Positions 25,732 through 35,423 are shown, counted from the first letter of the stretch. The stretch is 64,000 nt of DNA from JBFMFR01 sp040752025 (GCA_040752025.1 JBFMFR010000009.1:76884-140883), one strand, 5' to 3'. The notes: a model not told the origin generated them from the letters alone. Translations and numbers: made by a program.

Positions 25732-27948
25732 CGCTTCTCCACCTGGATAGTTCGGATGCACATGGTCCAGCAGCGGTTTCAGCACCGCGCCTAACTCCTG
25801 CCCCGTCATGGCTCGTTTCATACTTAATTCCAATACTGATTGCCCGTAGTAAAACAACATCTGCGGCAGATCCAGCGCAGAAACGATCGCCACGCCCGGC
25901 TGCGAGCGCGCCAGGCCTTGCTGTACTTGCGCCAAAACATCCCATCCACTACGATCCGGTAAATCCAGATCCAGCAACAAACCATCCACTTCCTGCTCTC
26001 TCAGGATGCGAATCGCTTCCTCGGCGCTTTGAGCCAGGATCAATTCGTAGCCTTTTTCCGTATCCTGCACCGAAAGCGACGCCTCAACTCGGAAAACCTG
26101 GGCTACAAAACGCAGCATCGCCGCATCATCATCAACTACCAGCAAACGCCTGCCTCTCAGGTTCAAATCCTGCACAGCTTCCAGCAAAGCCTGTCGCGTC
26201 ACCGGTTTTACCAGATAGCGCGAAACTCCATATGGCAGCACCCTGGCTCGCTCTCGCCCACCCGGGTAAAACAAGTTCACCACTGGCAGATCGTAAGGCA
26301 AATCCTTTAGTGAAAACCGCTCATCCACTAACGCCCTATCCACCAACACAGCGTGAGGGAGGGATTCTGAAACACGCATTCGCAATTGCGAAACATCATC
26401 CAAAGGCACCACCTGGTACTCTTCCAGCCACCCCTGAACGATTCTGACCATCTCGATATCATCGGTCAACACAAGCACCAACCTCCGGGGCTGCCCACTG
26501 CCGAACGCGTCTCGGTTTCCCAGTGCATATTCGACCCCCATCGAGTCCTCCGGGCTATCTGCGTCCAAAGTGGGGATAGAAAAGTAAATGGTTGTACCCA
26601 TGCCCAACTGGCTCTCCAACCACATCTTCCCTTTGTGTAACTCCACAAAACGGCGGCTGATCGAAAGCCCCAATCCGGAACCCTCTCGCCGCCGCCAGCG
26701 CTCCAATCCGACCTGACGGAATTCATCGAACACTTTGGGAACATCCTCTTCAGCTATTCCACTACCTGTATCCTCTACACGAACCTGGAGCGCATCGCCT
26801 TCGCGGCGCAATCCGATCGTAACTCCACCCTGTTCAGTAAACCGCAGGCTATTATTCACCAGGTTGAGCAAAACCTGGCGGATGCGGGTGCAATCCACAA
26901 ACACTTCGGGGAGGCCACTTTCACACTCGGTTTTCAACCACAGACCCTTTTGCACAAAAGCCGGCTCCACCATTTTTCGCACATCTTCCACCAGTCGTTC
27001 CAGGGAAGCGGGCTCGCGCACCATTCCCATCTGCTGCGCCTCGATCTGACCCATATCCAGGATATCATTGATCAATGACAACAGGTGTTTACTACTGTGA
27101 TATACATCTTGAACATCATCATATAGACCCATAGGCCATTCTTCGATTGGCGCATAAGTCTCTGGCGAGTTCACCATCAGGTCACTAAAACCAAGAATGA
27201 AATTCAAAGGACTACGTAGTTCATGGCTAACCGCCAAAACAAATCGATCCCGGTCAGAACGCGCCTCTTCCGCCCGCCGGCGGGCAAAACTGAGCATCTG
27301 GTTCAAGCGTTCAAGCTGGTAATTGGCCTGATTCCTGTCTTTCAACATGCGACTGATTTCTGCCCGGTGCTGGCGCGTCTCTTCCAGCAAGCGGCGCGCC
27401 TCCGAGAAATGATACGAAGCCGCATCAAAAGCCGATATTAGATTGCTGGAAAGCCCCCAGCCAAAAAAGCCCGTGAAAATACTTCCCAGGATCACCCCGG
27501 TTGCATAGCCTGCTGGTAACCCTGGTGCCCAGGATAGGCGCGCCAGCATTCCCATCGTTCCGATGATGATTAGCTCTACTAAGAATGCACCGCTTACCCC
27601 CAGGCTAACCACCCCCATAAGCGGCAGGAATGCCAACAAGATCAATACTTCTGGTCGCGAGTAGACCAAATAAGCTTGCACGATCGTGGCGGTTAATCCA
27701 CCCAGCCATACTGCCAGAGAAACCAGGTAATGCCGTTCCAACAATCCCAAAGATACGCTCACGATGATCAGCATCATCAGCGTGCTAACCCAAAGGCTGG
27801 GACTAAAAATTTTCGGCCAGGTGAGTGTGGCGATGAAATGCCACGCCAGATACAGCGCGGCAACCACCGAGATCAAGTTGCGAGCAGACGAAACGATCAA
27901 CTCGCGCGATTCATCATCTCTACGGGAAACGCTACGTAATAAAGACAT
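25714..27948 (-). CDS. Hybrid membrane histidine kinase with two C-terminal receiver domains
   Basis: A 744-residue kinase. About five or six membrane helices occupy residues 25-170, then a coiled coil (about 180-232), a HisKA box with the phosphorylated His (VSHELRSPLNF, His242), and an HATPase domain (about 345-465) with N, G1 and G2 boxes (LLNLVNNSLRFTEQ, VEDTGSGIAEEDV, GSGLGLSI). Two receivers follow (about 485-600 and 612-735). The second has VVDDD and LLLDLDLPDRSGWD; the first is less typical (LTDDIEM, LVDRALV, LVKPV) but keeps acidic residues and Lys. It senses an unknown membrane signal. Its 3' end overlaps that of the HTH/receiver regulator. A promoter was not recognised in 27949-28165 on this strand. 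Confidence 0.92.
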   Translation of the reverse strand: MSLLRSVSRRDDESRELIVSSARNLISVVAALYLAWHFIATLTWPKIFSPSLWVSTLMMLIIVSVSLGLLERHYLVSLAVWLGGLTATIVQAYLVYSRPEVLILLAFLPLMGVVSLGVSGAFLVELIIIGTMGMLARLSWAPGLPAGYATGVILGSIFTGFFGWGLSSNLISAFDAASYHFSEARRLLEETRQHRAEISRMLKDRNQANYQLERLNQMLSFARRRAEEARSDRDRFVLAVSHELRSPLNFILGFSDLMVNSPETYAPIEEWPMGLYDDVQDVYHSSKHLLSLINDILDMGQIEAQQMGMVREPASLERLVEDVRKMVEPAFVQKGLWLKTECESGLPEVFVDCTRIRQVLLNLVNNSLRFTEQGGVTIGLRREGDALQVRVEDTGSGIAEEDVPKVFDEFRQVGLERWRRREGSGLGLSISRRFVELHKGKMWLESQLGMGTTIYFSIPTLDADSPEDSMGVEYALGNRDAFGSGQPRRLVLVLTDDIEMVRIVQGWLEEYQVVPLDDVSQLRMRVSESLPHAVLVDRALVDERFSLKDLPYDLPVVNLFYPGGRERARVLPYGVSRYLVKPVTRQALLEAVQDLNLRGRRLLVVDDDAAMLRFVAQVFRVEASLSVQDTEKGYELILAQSAEEAIRILREQEVDGLLLDLDLPDRSGWDVLAQVQQGLARSQPGVAIVSALDLPQMLFYYGQSVLELSMKRAMTGQELGAVLKPLLDHVHPNYPGGEALTNLQ

Positions 27949-28105
27949 ATAATTCGCTCATTCCATACGATTTCTCCTGCCAGACCAGGCAGATCACCGA
28001 TTTACTCCTGTAGAAATTGTATCACTGAAGGATAAAACCAAAAGAATTCCTCCACCTGATAGAAATTCAGTTAAATTTCGCCAACCAATAGCCTTCGCCT
28101 ACCCC

Positions 28106-28134
28106 TTGCATAGTTTAACCTCCTGTGGCATACT
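28106..28134 (+). promoter_or_regulatory. Candidate promoter of the GAF/HD-GYP gene
   Basis: TTGCAT (28106-28111), 17 bases, CATACT (28129-28134) upstream of the start at 28166. Four of six positions match the consensus in each box, so this is a moderate call. Confidence 0.4.
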
Positions 28135-28165
28135 CACAGCAAGCCCTTCTCCAAGAGAATAAACT

Positions 28166-29737
28166 ATGTCCCGACAACAGACTTCCGCATCTACAAGTGA
28201 TATGGAATACACCCTGGTCAGTGGACGCCAACAACTGCTGGCTGTTCTTGAACAGGCTAATCGTATTGCCAGCATGACCAGCCTGGAAGACTTACTCAAC
28301 CAAATGCTGGAATTGATGATCGATGTTTCGGGCGGAGATGCAGGAACGCTCTATCTTCTGGATAAAGAAGCTGGCGAATTAGTTTTTAAAGTGGTAAAAG
28401 GCGAAAAAGGATCGCAAGGCCTGGTTGGACAGCGCATAAAACAGGATCAGGGCATTGTCGGTGTTTCGATCCAGAGCATTTCTCCGATCGTCATCGACGA
28501 TTTAGCCGGTGACCCTCGCTGGTACTGGGAGATCAGCCCAGAAGAAACAGCCCAATTAAAAAATGCCATTACCCTTCCTTTGCTTCTGCAGGGAAAGCCG
28601 ATTGGCGCTGTACAAATATTCAACTTTGCACGCGCTGAACTCGAAATCCTGCAGTTGCTTGGCAATCGCATGGCTTCCGAAGTTGACAAGGTCTTGTTGC
28701 TCGAAAAAGCCCAGCGGTCTAACCAGCGCCTGCAAAAATTGGTCAGCATCATCGGTCAAATCGGCGCTACCCTGGATCGCGACAATCTGCTCAGCCTGCT
28801 CACTGAAAACGCCAACCAGTTGCTCGAGGCCGAACGTAGCACAGCGATGTTGGTCAACCCGCTCAATGAAGAGATGATGCTTTTCTCTGCCCCACCTTCG
28901 AGCCAAGCCAAAGATGATGCCAATGGCCTCGAACCAGAAACGCCCCAGGAGCTCCAAACACACAGCTTTATCGCACACTCGACCGCGGCTGTGCCCTTGC
29001 GAGCCAGGCCGATCTCTGTGGGCAGAGAGCGCAACACCCGGGATGAGCGAGTCATTGGCAATTTGATGGTTTTAAATAAGAAATCCGGCGCCTTCGACTC
29101 TGAAGATCGCCAGTTGCTTGAAATCCTCGCCAGCCAGGCTAGCACCGTCTTACAAATCGCCCAACTCTACACGGACGCCGATCAACTATTCCTGGATTTC
29201 ATCAAGGTTTTGGCTGGTGCGATTGATGCCAAGGATCCTTACACACGTGGTCATTCCCAGCGCGTATCCGATATTTCAGTCGCCATCGCCCAACAACTTG
29301 GCATGAGTTCGGACGCGATTCACGATGTGCGCATCGGCAGCTTGCTGCACGACATTGGAAAAATCGGTGTGCCCGATACCATCATCACAAAGCCAGATCA
29401 ATTAACCGAGGCTGAATTCGAGATTATGAAAAAACATCCTGCAATCGGCCAACGCATCATGCTCCCTGTACATTTGCTGCAAAACGCGCTGCCAGCGATT
29501 GCCGAACACCATGAGCGTCTGGATGGCAAAGGTTATCCCTTCGGCCTGCACAAAGATCAAATCTCACCTATCGGGAAAATCGTTGCCGTAGCTGATGTAT
29601 TCGATGCTATGACCACTGACCGGCCATACCGGAAGTCTATGGACATCGAAGCAGTTTTTGACCACTTATATGACAATATCGACAAGCTCTACGATGGCGA
29701 TTGCGTACAGGCTTTGATAAAATCTTACGGCGCTTGA
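28166..29737 (+). CDS. GAF-domain HD-GYP cyclic-di-GMP phosphodiesterase
   Basis: A 523-residue cytoplasmic protein that should break down cyclic di-GMP. Two GAF-like sensor modules (about 30-165 and 190-330) precede an HD-GYP domain (about 340-520). The catalytic motifs are complete: HDIGKIGVPD, HHERLDGKGYPFGL and the metal-binding VADVFDAMTTDRPYR. The N-terminal GAF starts at SMTSLEDLLNQMLELMIDV. The gene stands alone, convergent with aspA 19 bases away, and divergent from the hybrid kinase. The sensed ligand is unknown. Confidence 0.93.
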   Translation: MSRQQTSASTSDMEYTLVSGRQQLLAVLEQANRIASMTSLEDLLNQMLELMIDVSGGDAGTLYLLDKEAGELVFKVVKGEKGSQGLVGQRIKQDQGIVGVSIQSISPIVIDDLAGDPRWYWEISPEETAQLKNAITLPLLLQGKPIGAVQIFNFARAELEILQLLGNRMASEVDKVLLLEKAQRSNQRLQKLVSIIGQIGATLDRDNLLSLLTENANQLLEAERSTAMLVNPLNEEMMLFSAPPSSQAKDDANGLEPETPQELQTHSFIAHSTAAVPLRARPISVGRERNTRDERVIGNLMVLNKKSGAFDSEDRQLLEILASQASTVLQIAQLYTDADQLFLDFIKVLAGAIDAKDPYTRGHSQRVSDISVAIAQQLGMSSDAIHDVRIGSLLHDIGKIGVPDTIITKPDQLTEAEFEIMKKHPAIGQRIMLPVHLLQNALPAIAEHHERLDGKGYPFGLHKDQISPIGKIVAVADVFDAMTTDRPYRKSMDIEAVFDHLYDNIDKLYDGDCVQALIKSYGA

Positions 29738-29755
29738 TCAAGGCGCTCCCGCGGC

Positions 29756-31162
29756 TTAGTGATGAATATAACGCGGACGCGTCATATTCTCTGGCGATAG
29801 CACCTCATCCAGCTCGTCTTTACTTAGATAACCCTTTTCCAGTACGATTTCGTACACAGAACACCCGCTTTCCTGCGCCAGGCGGGCGATTTCTGTTGAA
29901 CGCTCATATCCCAGGAGCGGGTTGAGCGCTGTCACCAACCCAATGCTGTGTTCCACCATCCACCGGCAGCGCTCTCGGTTGGCGGTAACCCCATCCACGC
30001 AGCGCTGTGCCAGCGTACGGCAGGCCCGGCCCAGCATATCCATCGAACGGAACAAATTGAAGGCAATCACCGGTTCGAATGCATTCAGCTCAAGCTGCCC
30101 GGCTTCGGCAGCCATCGTTACCGCGATATCGTTCCCAATCACTTCGAAAGCCACCTGGTTGACCACTTCTGGGATCACCGGATTGACTTTCCCGGGCATA
30201 ATCGAGGAACCTAGCGCCATGGGCGGCAGGTTGATCTCGCCCAATCCGGCGCGCGGCCCTGAAGAAAGCAATCGCAAATCGTTGCATATCTTGGACAGCT
30301 TCACTGCGATCCGCTTCAGCACGCCCGAGAGCTGAACGTACGCGCCCGCATCCTGGGTCGCCTCTACCAGGTTGGCTGCACCTACCACCGGAACACCAGA
30401 GACCTGTCGCAGCGTATCCGTAACTCGGGGCGCGTACTCGGGGTGCGCATTCAAGCCTGTGCCGATCGCAGTCGCGCCCATATTGATTTCACGGATCAGA
30501 GATTGCGCCTCCATAAGCCGCTGGATATCCTCTCCTACCATCACCCTATAGGCCTCAAATTCCTGCCCCAATGTCATCGGCACCGCATCCTGGAGCTGGG
30601 TGCGGCCCATCTTGATCACATCTCTAAATTCATTACCCTTTGCCTGCAGTGACTGGTGTAGACGATCCATCTCGACGCGCAGTCCATCCATTTTCATACT
30701 CAGCGTCATGCGCAGCGCTGTAGGGTAGACATCGTTGGTGGATTGGGACATGTTAACGTGATTGAGCGGGTGCACCACATCATAACGGCCCTTCGCATAA
30801 CCCAGAATCTCCAGCGCCCGGTTTGCGATCACCTCATTGGCATTCATGTTCGTCGATGTGCCGGCTCCCCCCTGGATCACATCCACGACAAATTCTTCGT
30901 GCCAACTTCCCTGCACGATTTCATCGCAGGCCTGGGAAATCGCATCCGCGATCCTGGCTTCCAACAAACCGAGATCCCGGTTCGTCAAAGCCGAGGCTTT
31001 CTTGATATAAGCCAGGGAATGAATCAAGCGCGGATAATAGGATATCGGGATTCCCGTGATGTTGTAATTTTCTTTTGCCCGCAATGTCTGTATGCCATAG
31101 TAGGCCTCTGCAGGCACTTCTCTCTCGCCAAGCAGGTCGTGTTCCAGGCGCATTTCACGCAT
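29756..31162 (-). CDS. aspA: Aspartate ammonia-lyase
   Basis: Converts aspartate to fumarate and ammonia. The 468-residue protein is very like the known enzyme along its length: EHDLLGEREVPAEAYYGI and TLRAKENY at the N terminus, GGAGTSTNMNANEVIANRA, the CQ/SQSTNDVYPT block, GRTQLQDAVPMTLGQEF, and the signature GSSIMPGKVNP with the mobile active-site loop. Fumarase class II is the related alternative, but the N-terminal YYGIQTLRAKENY and the NLVEATQD block fit aspartase better. GAAAGGA precedes the ATG at 31162 and TATAAT lies 21 bases upstream of the start. Single gene; the divergent antiporter gene follows. Confidence 0.93.
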   Translation of the reverse strand: MREMRLEHDLLGEREVPAEAYYGIQTLRAKENYNITGIPISYYPRLIHSLAYIKKASALTNRDLGLLEARIADAISQACDEIVQGSWHEEFVVDVIQGGAGTSTNMNANEVIANRALEILGYAKGRYDVVHPLNHVNMSQSTNDVYPTALRMTLSMKMDGLRVEMDRLHQSLQAKGNEFRDVIKMGRTQLQDAVPMTLGQEFEAYRVMVGEDIQRLMEAQSLIREINMGATAIGTGLNAHPEYAPRVTDTLRQVSGVPVVGAANLVEATQDAGAYVQLSGVLKRIAVKLSKICNDLRLLSSGPRAGLGEINLPPMALGSSIMPGKVNPVIPEVVNQVAFEVIGNDIAVTMAAEAGQLELNAFEPVIAFNLFRSMDMLGRACRTLAQRCVDGVTANRERCRWMVEHSIGLVTALNPLLGYERSTEIARLAQESGCSVYEIVLEKGYLSKDELDEVLSPENMTRPRYIHH

Positions 31163-31182
31163 GTGATTTTCCTTTCAACGCG

Positions 31183-31188
31183 ATTATA
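31183..31188 (-). promoter_or_regulatory. -10 box of aspA
   Basis: The minus strand reads GGTATAAT here, with a perfect TATAAT. No convincing -35 is present. The adjacent 31218-31244 stretch has CAATTGAGCAATTG and repeated TAATTG units between the divergent aspA and antiporter genes, a possible operator. Confidence 0.4.
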
Positions 31189-31244
31189 CCTGATCGCTCA
31201 TCGATTCCCGCATGTTACAATTGAGCAATTGTAATTGTAATTGT

Positions 31245-33131
31245 ATGGAGGATGATTTGGAAGAAAGTCTGGATTTTGCTCCTTTGGTACTCGTACTTTT
31301 CCTGGCATTTGCTGTCCCAATGATGCTGGGCAGGCTGCGCTGGTTGCCCACCGTAGTTGGAGAGATCTTAGCCGGGATTATCATTGGGCACTCGGGACTG
31401 AACCTCGTTGGAGAAAACGCCACACTGGAGGTTTTCAGCAACATCGGGTTGGCATTTCTGATGTTTCTGGCAGGCCTGGAAATCGACTTCGACCGCCTGT
31501 TCCCGGCCCGTGAGCGTCAATCTAATAAAACACCACCCGAAAATGCAACGCCGAACTTATTGTTGTACGCCCTGGTAGTTTACATCCTGACGCTTGCGCT
31601 GGCTCTACCAGCTGGCGCTCTACTCAACCGCCTGGGGTTGCAGGGAGATCCCTGGCTATTGGCATTTATCCTGGGGGCAACATCCTTGGGTGTTCTTTTG
31701 CCTATCCTCAAGGCGCGCGGGTTGACGCACACCCTCGTTGGACAGGCCATCTTCTTTTCTGCTCTCCTGGCAGATTTCATTACTGTTATTTTACTCACCA
31801 TCTTCCTGATCATCCAGCACCAGGGGTTGGATGTACAAATCTTTTCGATTGGGCTTCTCTTCCTGGCCTTCTTCATCGCCCAGCGCATCCTGACGCGTTT
31901 CTTTGGCATGAAACGAGTCCGCGCCCTGATTGAAGAACTCTCCCAGGTAACGGTACAAATCAAGGTGCGAGGGGCGTTGGCCATTTTGATGGGATTCGTC
32001 GTTCTGGCCAGCCTGCTTGGGGTTGAACTCATTCTGGGCGCGTTTTTAGCAGGTATGATCATCTCCCTGATTCGTACGCCTGAGGATATTGACCTGATCC
32101 ATAAACTCGAGGCCTTTGGCTACGGCTTTTTTATCCCGATTTTTTTCATCCTGGTCGGCGTCAACCTGGAACTCGGCACCCTGTTCTCTTCTCCTCGCAG
32201 CCTGGCTCTGCTGCCCATGTTGTTGGTTGTGGCGCTACTGGTCAAAGCCCTTCCAACCCTGGTGCTTCGCCGCCTGCTACCGTGGCGCGAAACGTTGGCT
32301 GGGGCTTTTTTGCTCACTACACATCTGTCTCTGGAGATCGCTGTAGCGGTCATCGGCGTGCGCCTTCACCTGCTGGATCAGGCAACCGGTACAGCATTGA
32401 TACTATTCTCCCTTATCACTGTATTGCTGATGCCCATCTTCGCCAATGGGTTGCTTCCTGCTTCCACCCCACGCGAAAAGCGTTGGATGGTGATCTTCGG
32501 CGCGGACGATCTTGGGTTGCAAGTGGCTAGAGAACTGAAAGGGCACTCGGAATTAGTGCGTTTTTTAGAAATGGACTCGCAACTCGCAGAGAATGCTCGG
32601 CGCGCTGGCTTCGAAACCTACTACTCCGAAACCATTGGCGACTGCCTGGAAGAGGTCTCCAAAGCCCATGTACAGGCGTTGTTGGTGCTCTCAGTAAACG
32701 ACGATCGCAACCTGCAAGTATGTAAAGCTGCCTCCTGCCAGGGCATCGACCACATCGTTGCCCTGGTAAATAACCCTGCCCTGCTGCCCGAATACCGCAG
32801 CTTGGGGGTAAACCCCTTTACGCCAGCTCTGTACCGCCCTTCGCTGTTGGCTGTTTTGGCCCGCAGCCCAGACATTTTCAGGCTGCTAACCTGTACAAGT
32901 GACGATCAGGACGTGCGCGAGATCCAGGTGCTAAATCCTGAAGTCGATAACCAGCGCGTCCGCACCCTGGGATTGCCCGGGAATCTACTGGTGTTATCCA
33001 TCAACCGGGATGGAGAAATAATCATCCCTCATGGAAATACTCGCCTGAAATACGGCGATCGTTTGACCACCTTAGGCGCTGTGTCAGAACTGGCGCAGGC
33101 GCTCAACTGGCTGGAGGATAGGCCCAACTGA
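31245..33131 (+). CDS. Kef-type cation/proton antiporter (CPA2) with TrkA-N domain
   Basis: A membrane antiporter of 628 residues. About twelve or thirteen helices (10-405) include GEILAGIIIGHSGLNL and FLMFLAGLEIDFDRLFP, typical CPA2 blocks. The C-terminal cytoplasmic part has a Rossmann-type TrkA-N domain (about 415-540, VIFGADDLGLQVARELKG) and a TrkA-C-like end (about 545-625). It probably exchanges K+ or Na+ for protons under nucleotide or pH control. The start could be ATG 31245 or TTG 31257, where GGAGG stands 5 bases upstream. The glycine-rich loop of the TrkA-N domain is changed to GADDLG, so the ligand may differ. Confidence 0.9.
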   Translation: MEDDLEESLDFAPLVLVLFLAFAVPMMLGRLRWLPTVVGEILAGIIIGHSGLNLVGENATLEVFSNIGLAFLMFLAGLEIDFDRLFPARERQSNKTPPENATPNLLLYALVVYILTLALALPAGALLNRLGLQGDPWLLAFILGATSLGVLLPILKARGLTHTLVGQAIFFSALLADFITVILLTIFLIIQHQGLDVQIFSIGLLFLAFFIAQRILTRFFGMKRVRALIEELSQVTVQIKVRGALAILMGFVVLASLLGVELILGAFLAGMIISLIRTPEDIDLIHKLEAFGYGFFIPIFFILVGVNLELGTLFSSPRSLALLPMLLVVALLVKALPTLVLRRLLPWRETLAGAFLLTTHLSLEIAVAVIGVRLHLLDQATGTALILFSLITVLLMPIFANGLLPASTPREKRWMVIFGADDLGLQVARELKGHSELVRFLEMDSQLAENARRAGFETYYSETIGDCLEEVSKAHVQALLVLSVNDDRNLQVCKAASCQGIDHIVALVNNPALLPEYRSLGVNPFTPALYRPSLLAVLARSPDIFRLLTCTSDDQDVREIQVLNPEVDNQRVRTLGLPGNLLVLSINRDGEIIIPHGNTRLKYGDRLTTLGAVSELAQALNWLEDRPN

Positions 33132-33138
33132 CTTTTCC

Positions 33139-33167
33139 TTGACCACCTTGCGTATATATGCTAGTAT
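33139..33167 (+). promoter_or_regulatory. Candidate promoter of the SH3-like lipoprotein gene
   Basis: TTGACC (33139-33144), 17 bases, TAGTAT (33162-33167). An overlapping alternative is TTGCGT, 17 bases, TATATA. Either would start transcription 25-35 bases before the ATG. Confidence 0.45.
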
Positions 33168-33204
33168 TAGTATATAGTTTGTCCGTAATCGGGTGAGGAT
33201 TTCT

Positions 33205-34134
33205 ATGCGCATTAAATCTTTTTCTACTCCATTTAGTTGCACGATTGTATCTATCCTGACTCTCTCGCTGCTGCTATCAGCCTGCAATTTGCCCTCTGCC
33301 GCTACTCCGGTCAAAGATCTGAGCGCCATCAACACGGCCGCCGCACAAACTATTCAGGCCGAAACCGCCAAACAGACCGCTACGGCCCAGACCCCGCCCG
33401 CTTCAACAGTAGCGCCGGGCGCTCCAACAGACACCACATCACCTATTTTACTCCCCACGCCCTCCGCGACCATAGAGAGCCTCGCTCCTTCAGATACCCC
33501 CGCTCCCATCTCGGGTAACCCAACAATCACAGCAGACATCGAAACCAACTGCCGCACCGGCCCCAGCAAAGATTATCCACGCGTGGGCTACATCCTTCCC
33601 GGGCAGCAGGCCGCAGTCGTCGGTCGCAACAGTTCCAATACCTGGTGGTATATCGAAAATCTCAAAAAGCCCGGCGAATACTGCTGGGTTTGGGGCGAAT
33701 CAACAGTCGTAACTGGCAATACCAGCCTGCTACCGATCATCACGCCGCCGCCTCTACCAACGCCAATACCGGTTGGCCCTTCATTCCAGGCCCAATTCTG
33801 GAAAATTCGCAATTGCGGTGGATCACCCGCCGCCATCTTCCAAATCTACAACAATGGCGACACGCCATTCATATCGATGATCCTGACAATCAAAGACCAG
33901 ACTCTGGGAGCTGTTGTCTTTGGACCCGATCTGGCCAACTCGCCCTTTACCAGTTCTCCGGTTTGCCCTCCAGGGGGAAGTATCATCTTGCCTGGCGAGA
34001 CCAAATACGTTGGTGGAGATGTTGGCTTTACCCCCATTGTAGGCGATAATGGCAGAGCGACCATCGTTTTATGTACAGAAGGAAACGCCAGCGGCGATTG
34101 CGTCGAAGTCAAAGTAAATTTTACCTTTCCGTAA
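33205..34134 (+). CDS. Lipoprotein with SH3-like domain and C-terminal four-cysteine domain
   Basis: A 309-residue surface lipoprotein. The signal peptide ends in LLLSAC (Cys about 24), then an Ala/Thr/Pro linker (about 35-105), then an SH3-like domain (about 112-170; TNCRTGPSKDYPRVGYI, TWWYIEN, YCWVWGESTV) such as those that bind cell-wall peptides, and a C-terminal domain (about 190-309) with four cysteines shared with the lipoprotein at 17305-18075. The ATG at 33205 has GAGG 6 bases upstream. A terminator follows. Likely a wall-binding protein; the C-terminal domain has no known role. Confidence 0.85.
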   Translation: MRIKSFSTPFSCTIVSILTLSLLLSACNLPSAATPVKDLSAINTAAAQTIQAETAKQTATAQTPPASTVAPGAPTDTTSPILLPTPSATIESLAPSDTPAPISGNPTITADIETNCRTGPSKDYPRVGYILPGQQAAVVGRNSSNTWWYIENLKKPGEYCWVWGESTVVTGNTSLLPIITPPPLPTPIPVGPSFQAQFWKIRNCGGSPAAIFQIYNNGDTPFISMILTIKDQTLGAVVFGPDLANSPFTSSPVCPPGGSIILPGETKYVGGDVGFTPIVGDNGRATIVLCTEGNASGDCVEVKVNFTFP

Positions 34135-34160
34135 ACCATGGCTCTCTACAGCCAGATTCA

Positions 34161-34204
34161 CCTGGGAAGCATCGCCACAGGCTGCTTCCCGGGTTTCTAT
34201 TTTG
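34161..34204 (+). terminator. Rho-independent terminator of the SH3-like lipoprotein gene
   Basis: CCTGGGAAGCA pairs with TGCTTCCCGGG (34183-34193; one G-U pair), followed by a T-rich tract. It lies 27 bases after the stop codon. Confidence 0.8.
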
Positions 34205-34208
34205 CTCT

Positions 34209-34226
34209 TATCCTGTTTTCAGGATA
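34209..34226. promoter_or_regulatory. Perfect dyad before the htrA promoter
   Basis: TATCCTG and CAGGATA flank TTTT as a perfect 7-base hairpin or palindrome, 18 bases before the -10 box of the HtrA gene. This position covers the -35 area, so it could be an operator. Confidence 0.35.
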
Positions 34227-34243
34227 CTCTAAACAAGCGGTAC

Positions 34244-34249
34244 TATACT
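34244..34249 (+). promoter_or_regulatory. -10 box of a leaderless htrA transcript
   Basis: TATACT ends 7 bases before the ATG at 34257. Transcription would begin at the A of the ATG, and no ribosome-binding site is present. Confidence 0.45.
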
Positions 34250-34256
34250 CTCAAAT

Positions 34257-35423
34257 ATGAACAAAAAAAATCGCAATCTCATTTGGCTCGCATTACTCCT
34301 GCCTCTGCTGGCGTTTGCCTGTAACCTGGGTGCTCAGGCACCCAGCGTGGTTGCACCACCCCCGCAGGTCACTGTTGTCGCCGCTACCCCAGTCCCTATT
34401 CAACTACCCTCTGCTTTATCGAATGAAGAGGCTGTTTTGACGCAGCTTTACGCCCGTGCCAATCCAGCCGTTGTCAGCATAACCACATATGTCGAACAAG
34501 GACAAACGGTTATGCCTCAAGGGCAAGGCTCAGGCTTTGTTTTCGATGCATCTGGGCACATTGTTACCAACGCACATGTGGTTCACGGCGCCGATCAACT
34601 GGAGGTTACCTTCTCCGGAAACGATACTCGCCGCGCCGAAATCATTGGCGAAGATTTGCACAGCGACCTGGCAGTCGTAAAAGTGGATGATATGCCTTCG
34701 GGTATCACGCCCCTTCCTCTGGGCAGCATGGATGAAGTTGCTGTGGGGCAGACCGTGGTGGCAATCGGCAACCCCTTCGGCTATGGTGGAACGCTGACGC
34801 GTGGCATCGTCAGCGCCCTGGGCCGCAACATCCCTGCGCTGACATCCTTCTCCATTCCCCAGGCTATCCAGACCGACGCCCCCATCAATCCGGGTAACTC
34901 GGGCGGCCCACTGCTGAATCTGAAAGGGGAAGTGATTGGTATCAATGCACAGATTGAAACCGGTGGCAACGGGCGCGTCAATAGCGGCATTGGTTTCGCC
35001 ATTCCCGTCAGCATCGCCTCGCGCGTCATTCCAAAATTAATCGAGGATGGCAGCTACAGTTGGGGTTGGCTGGGTGTCCGAGGCGGCGACCTGACCCTCA
35101 CACTGGTCGAAGCAATGCAACTCCCTGTAGACAAAGGCGCCTATATCGCCGAAGTGATTTCTGGCGGCGCGGCCGATAAGGCCGGCCTGCGTGGCGCCAA
35201 CAAACAAACAACTGTGGACGGTCGTTTGGTCGAAGTTGGCGGAGATGTAATCATCGCCATTGATGGCACTCCCGTCCACTCTTTTGAAGACATCCTGGTC
35301 TACATCTCGCTAAAGACATCACCTGGGCAAACCGTACAACTGACGATCGTTCGCAATGGCGAAACGAAAGAGGTTTCGGCTACGCTCCAACCCCGTCCCA
35401 ACGAGGTCCAGGAAACGCCCTGA
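34257..35423 (+). CDS. HtrA/DegP-type serine protease, lipoprotein form
   Basis: A 388-residue surface protease for quality control of exported proteins. The signal peptide ends in LLAFAC (Cys22), making it a lipoprotein instead of the usual membrane-anchored or periplasmic form. The trypsin-like domain (about 55-260) carries the triad His107 (TNAHVV), Asp137 (HSDLAVV) and Ser215 (GNSGGPLL), all intact. One PDZ domain (about 268-375; GAYIAEVISGGAADKAGL) follows. There is no Shine-Dalgarno sequence; the transcript may be leaderless. The convergent HAD gene ends 6 bases beyond its stop. Confidence 0.93.
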   Translation: MNKKNRNLIWLALLLPLLAFACNLGAQAPSVVAPPPQVTVVAATPVPIQLPSALSNEEAVLTQLYARANPAVVSITTYVEQGQTVMPQGQGSGFVFDASGHIVTNAHVVHGADQLEVTFSGNDTRRAEIIGEDLHSDLAVVKVDDMPSGITPLPLGSMDEVAVGQTVVAIGNPFGYGGTLTRGIVSALGRNIPALTSFSIPQAIQTDAPINPGNSGGPLLNLKGEVIGINAQIETGGNGRVNSGIGFAIPVSIASRVIPKLIEDGSYSWGWLGVRGGDLTLTLVEAMQLPVDKGAYIAEVISGGAADKAGLRGANKQTTVDGRLVEVGGDVIIAIDGTPVHSFEDILVYISLKTSPGQTVQLTIVRNGETKEVSATLQPRPNEVQETP

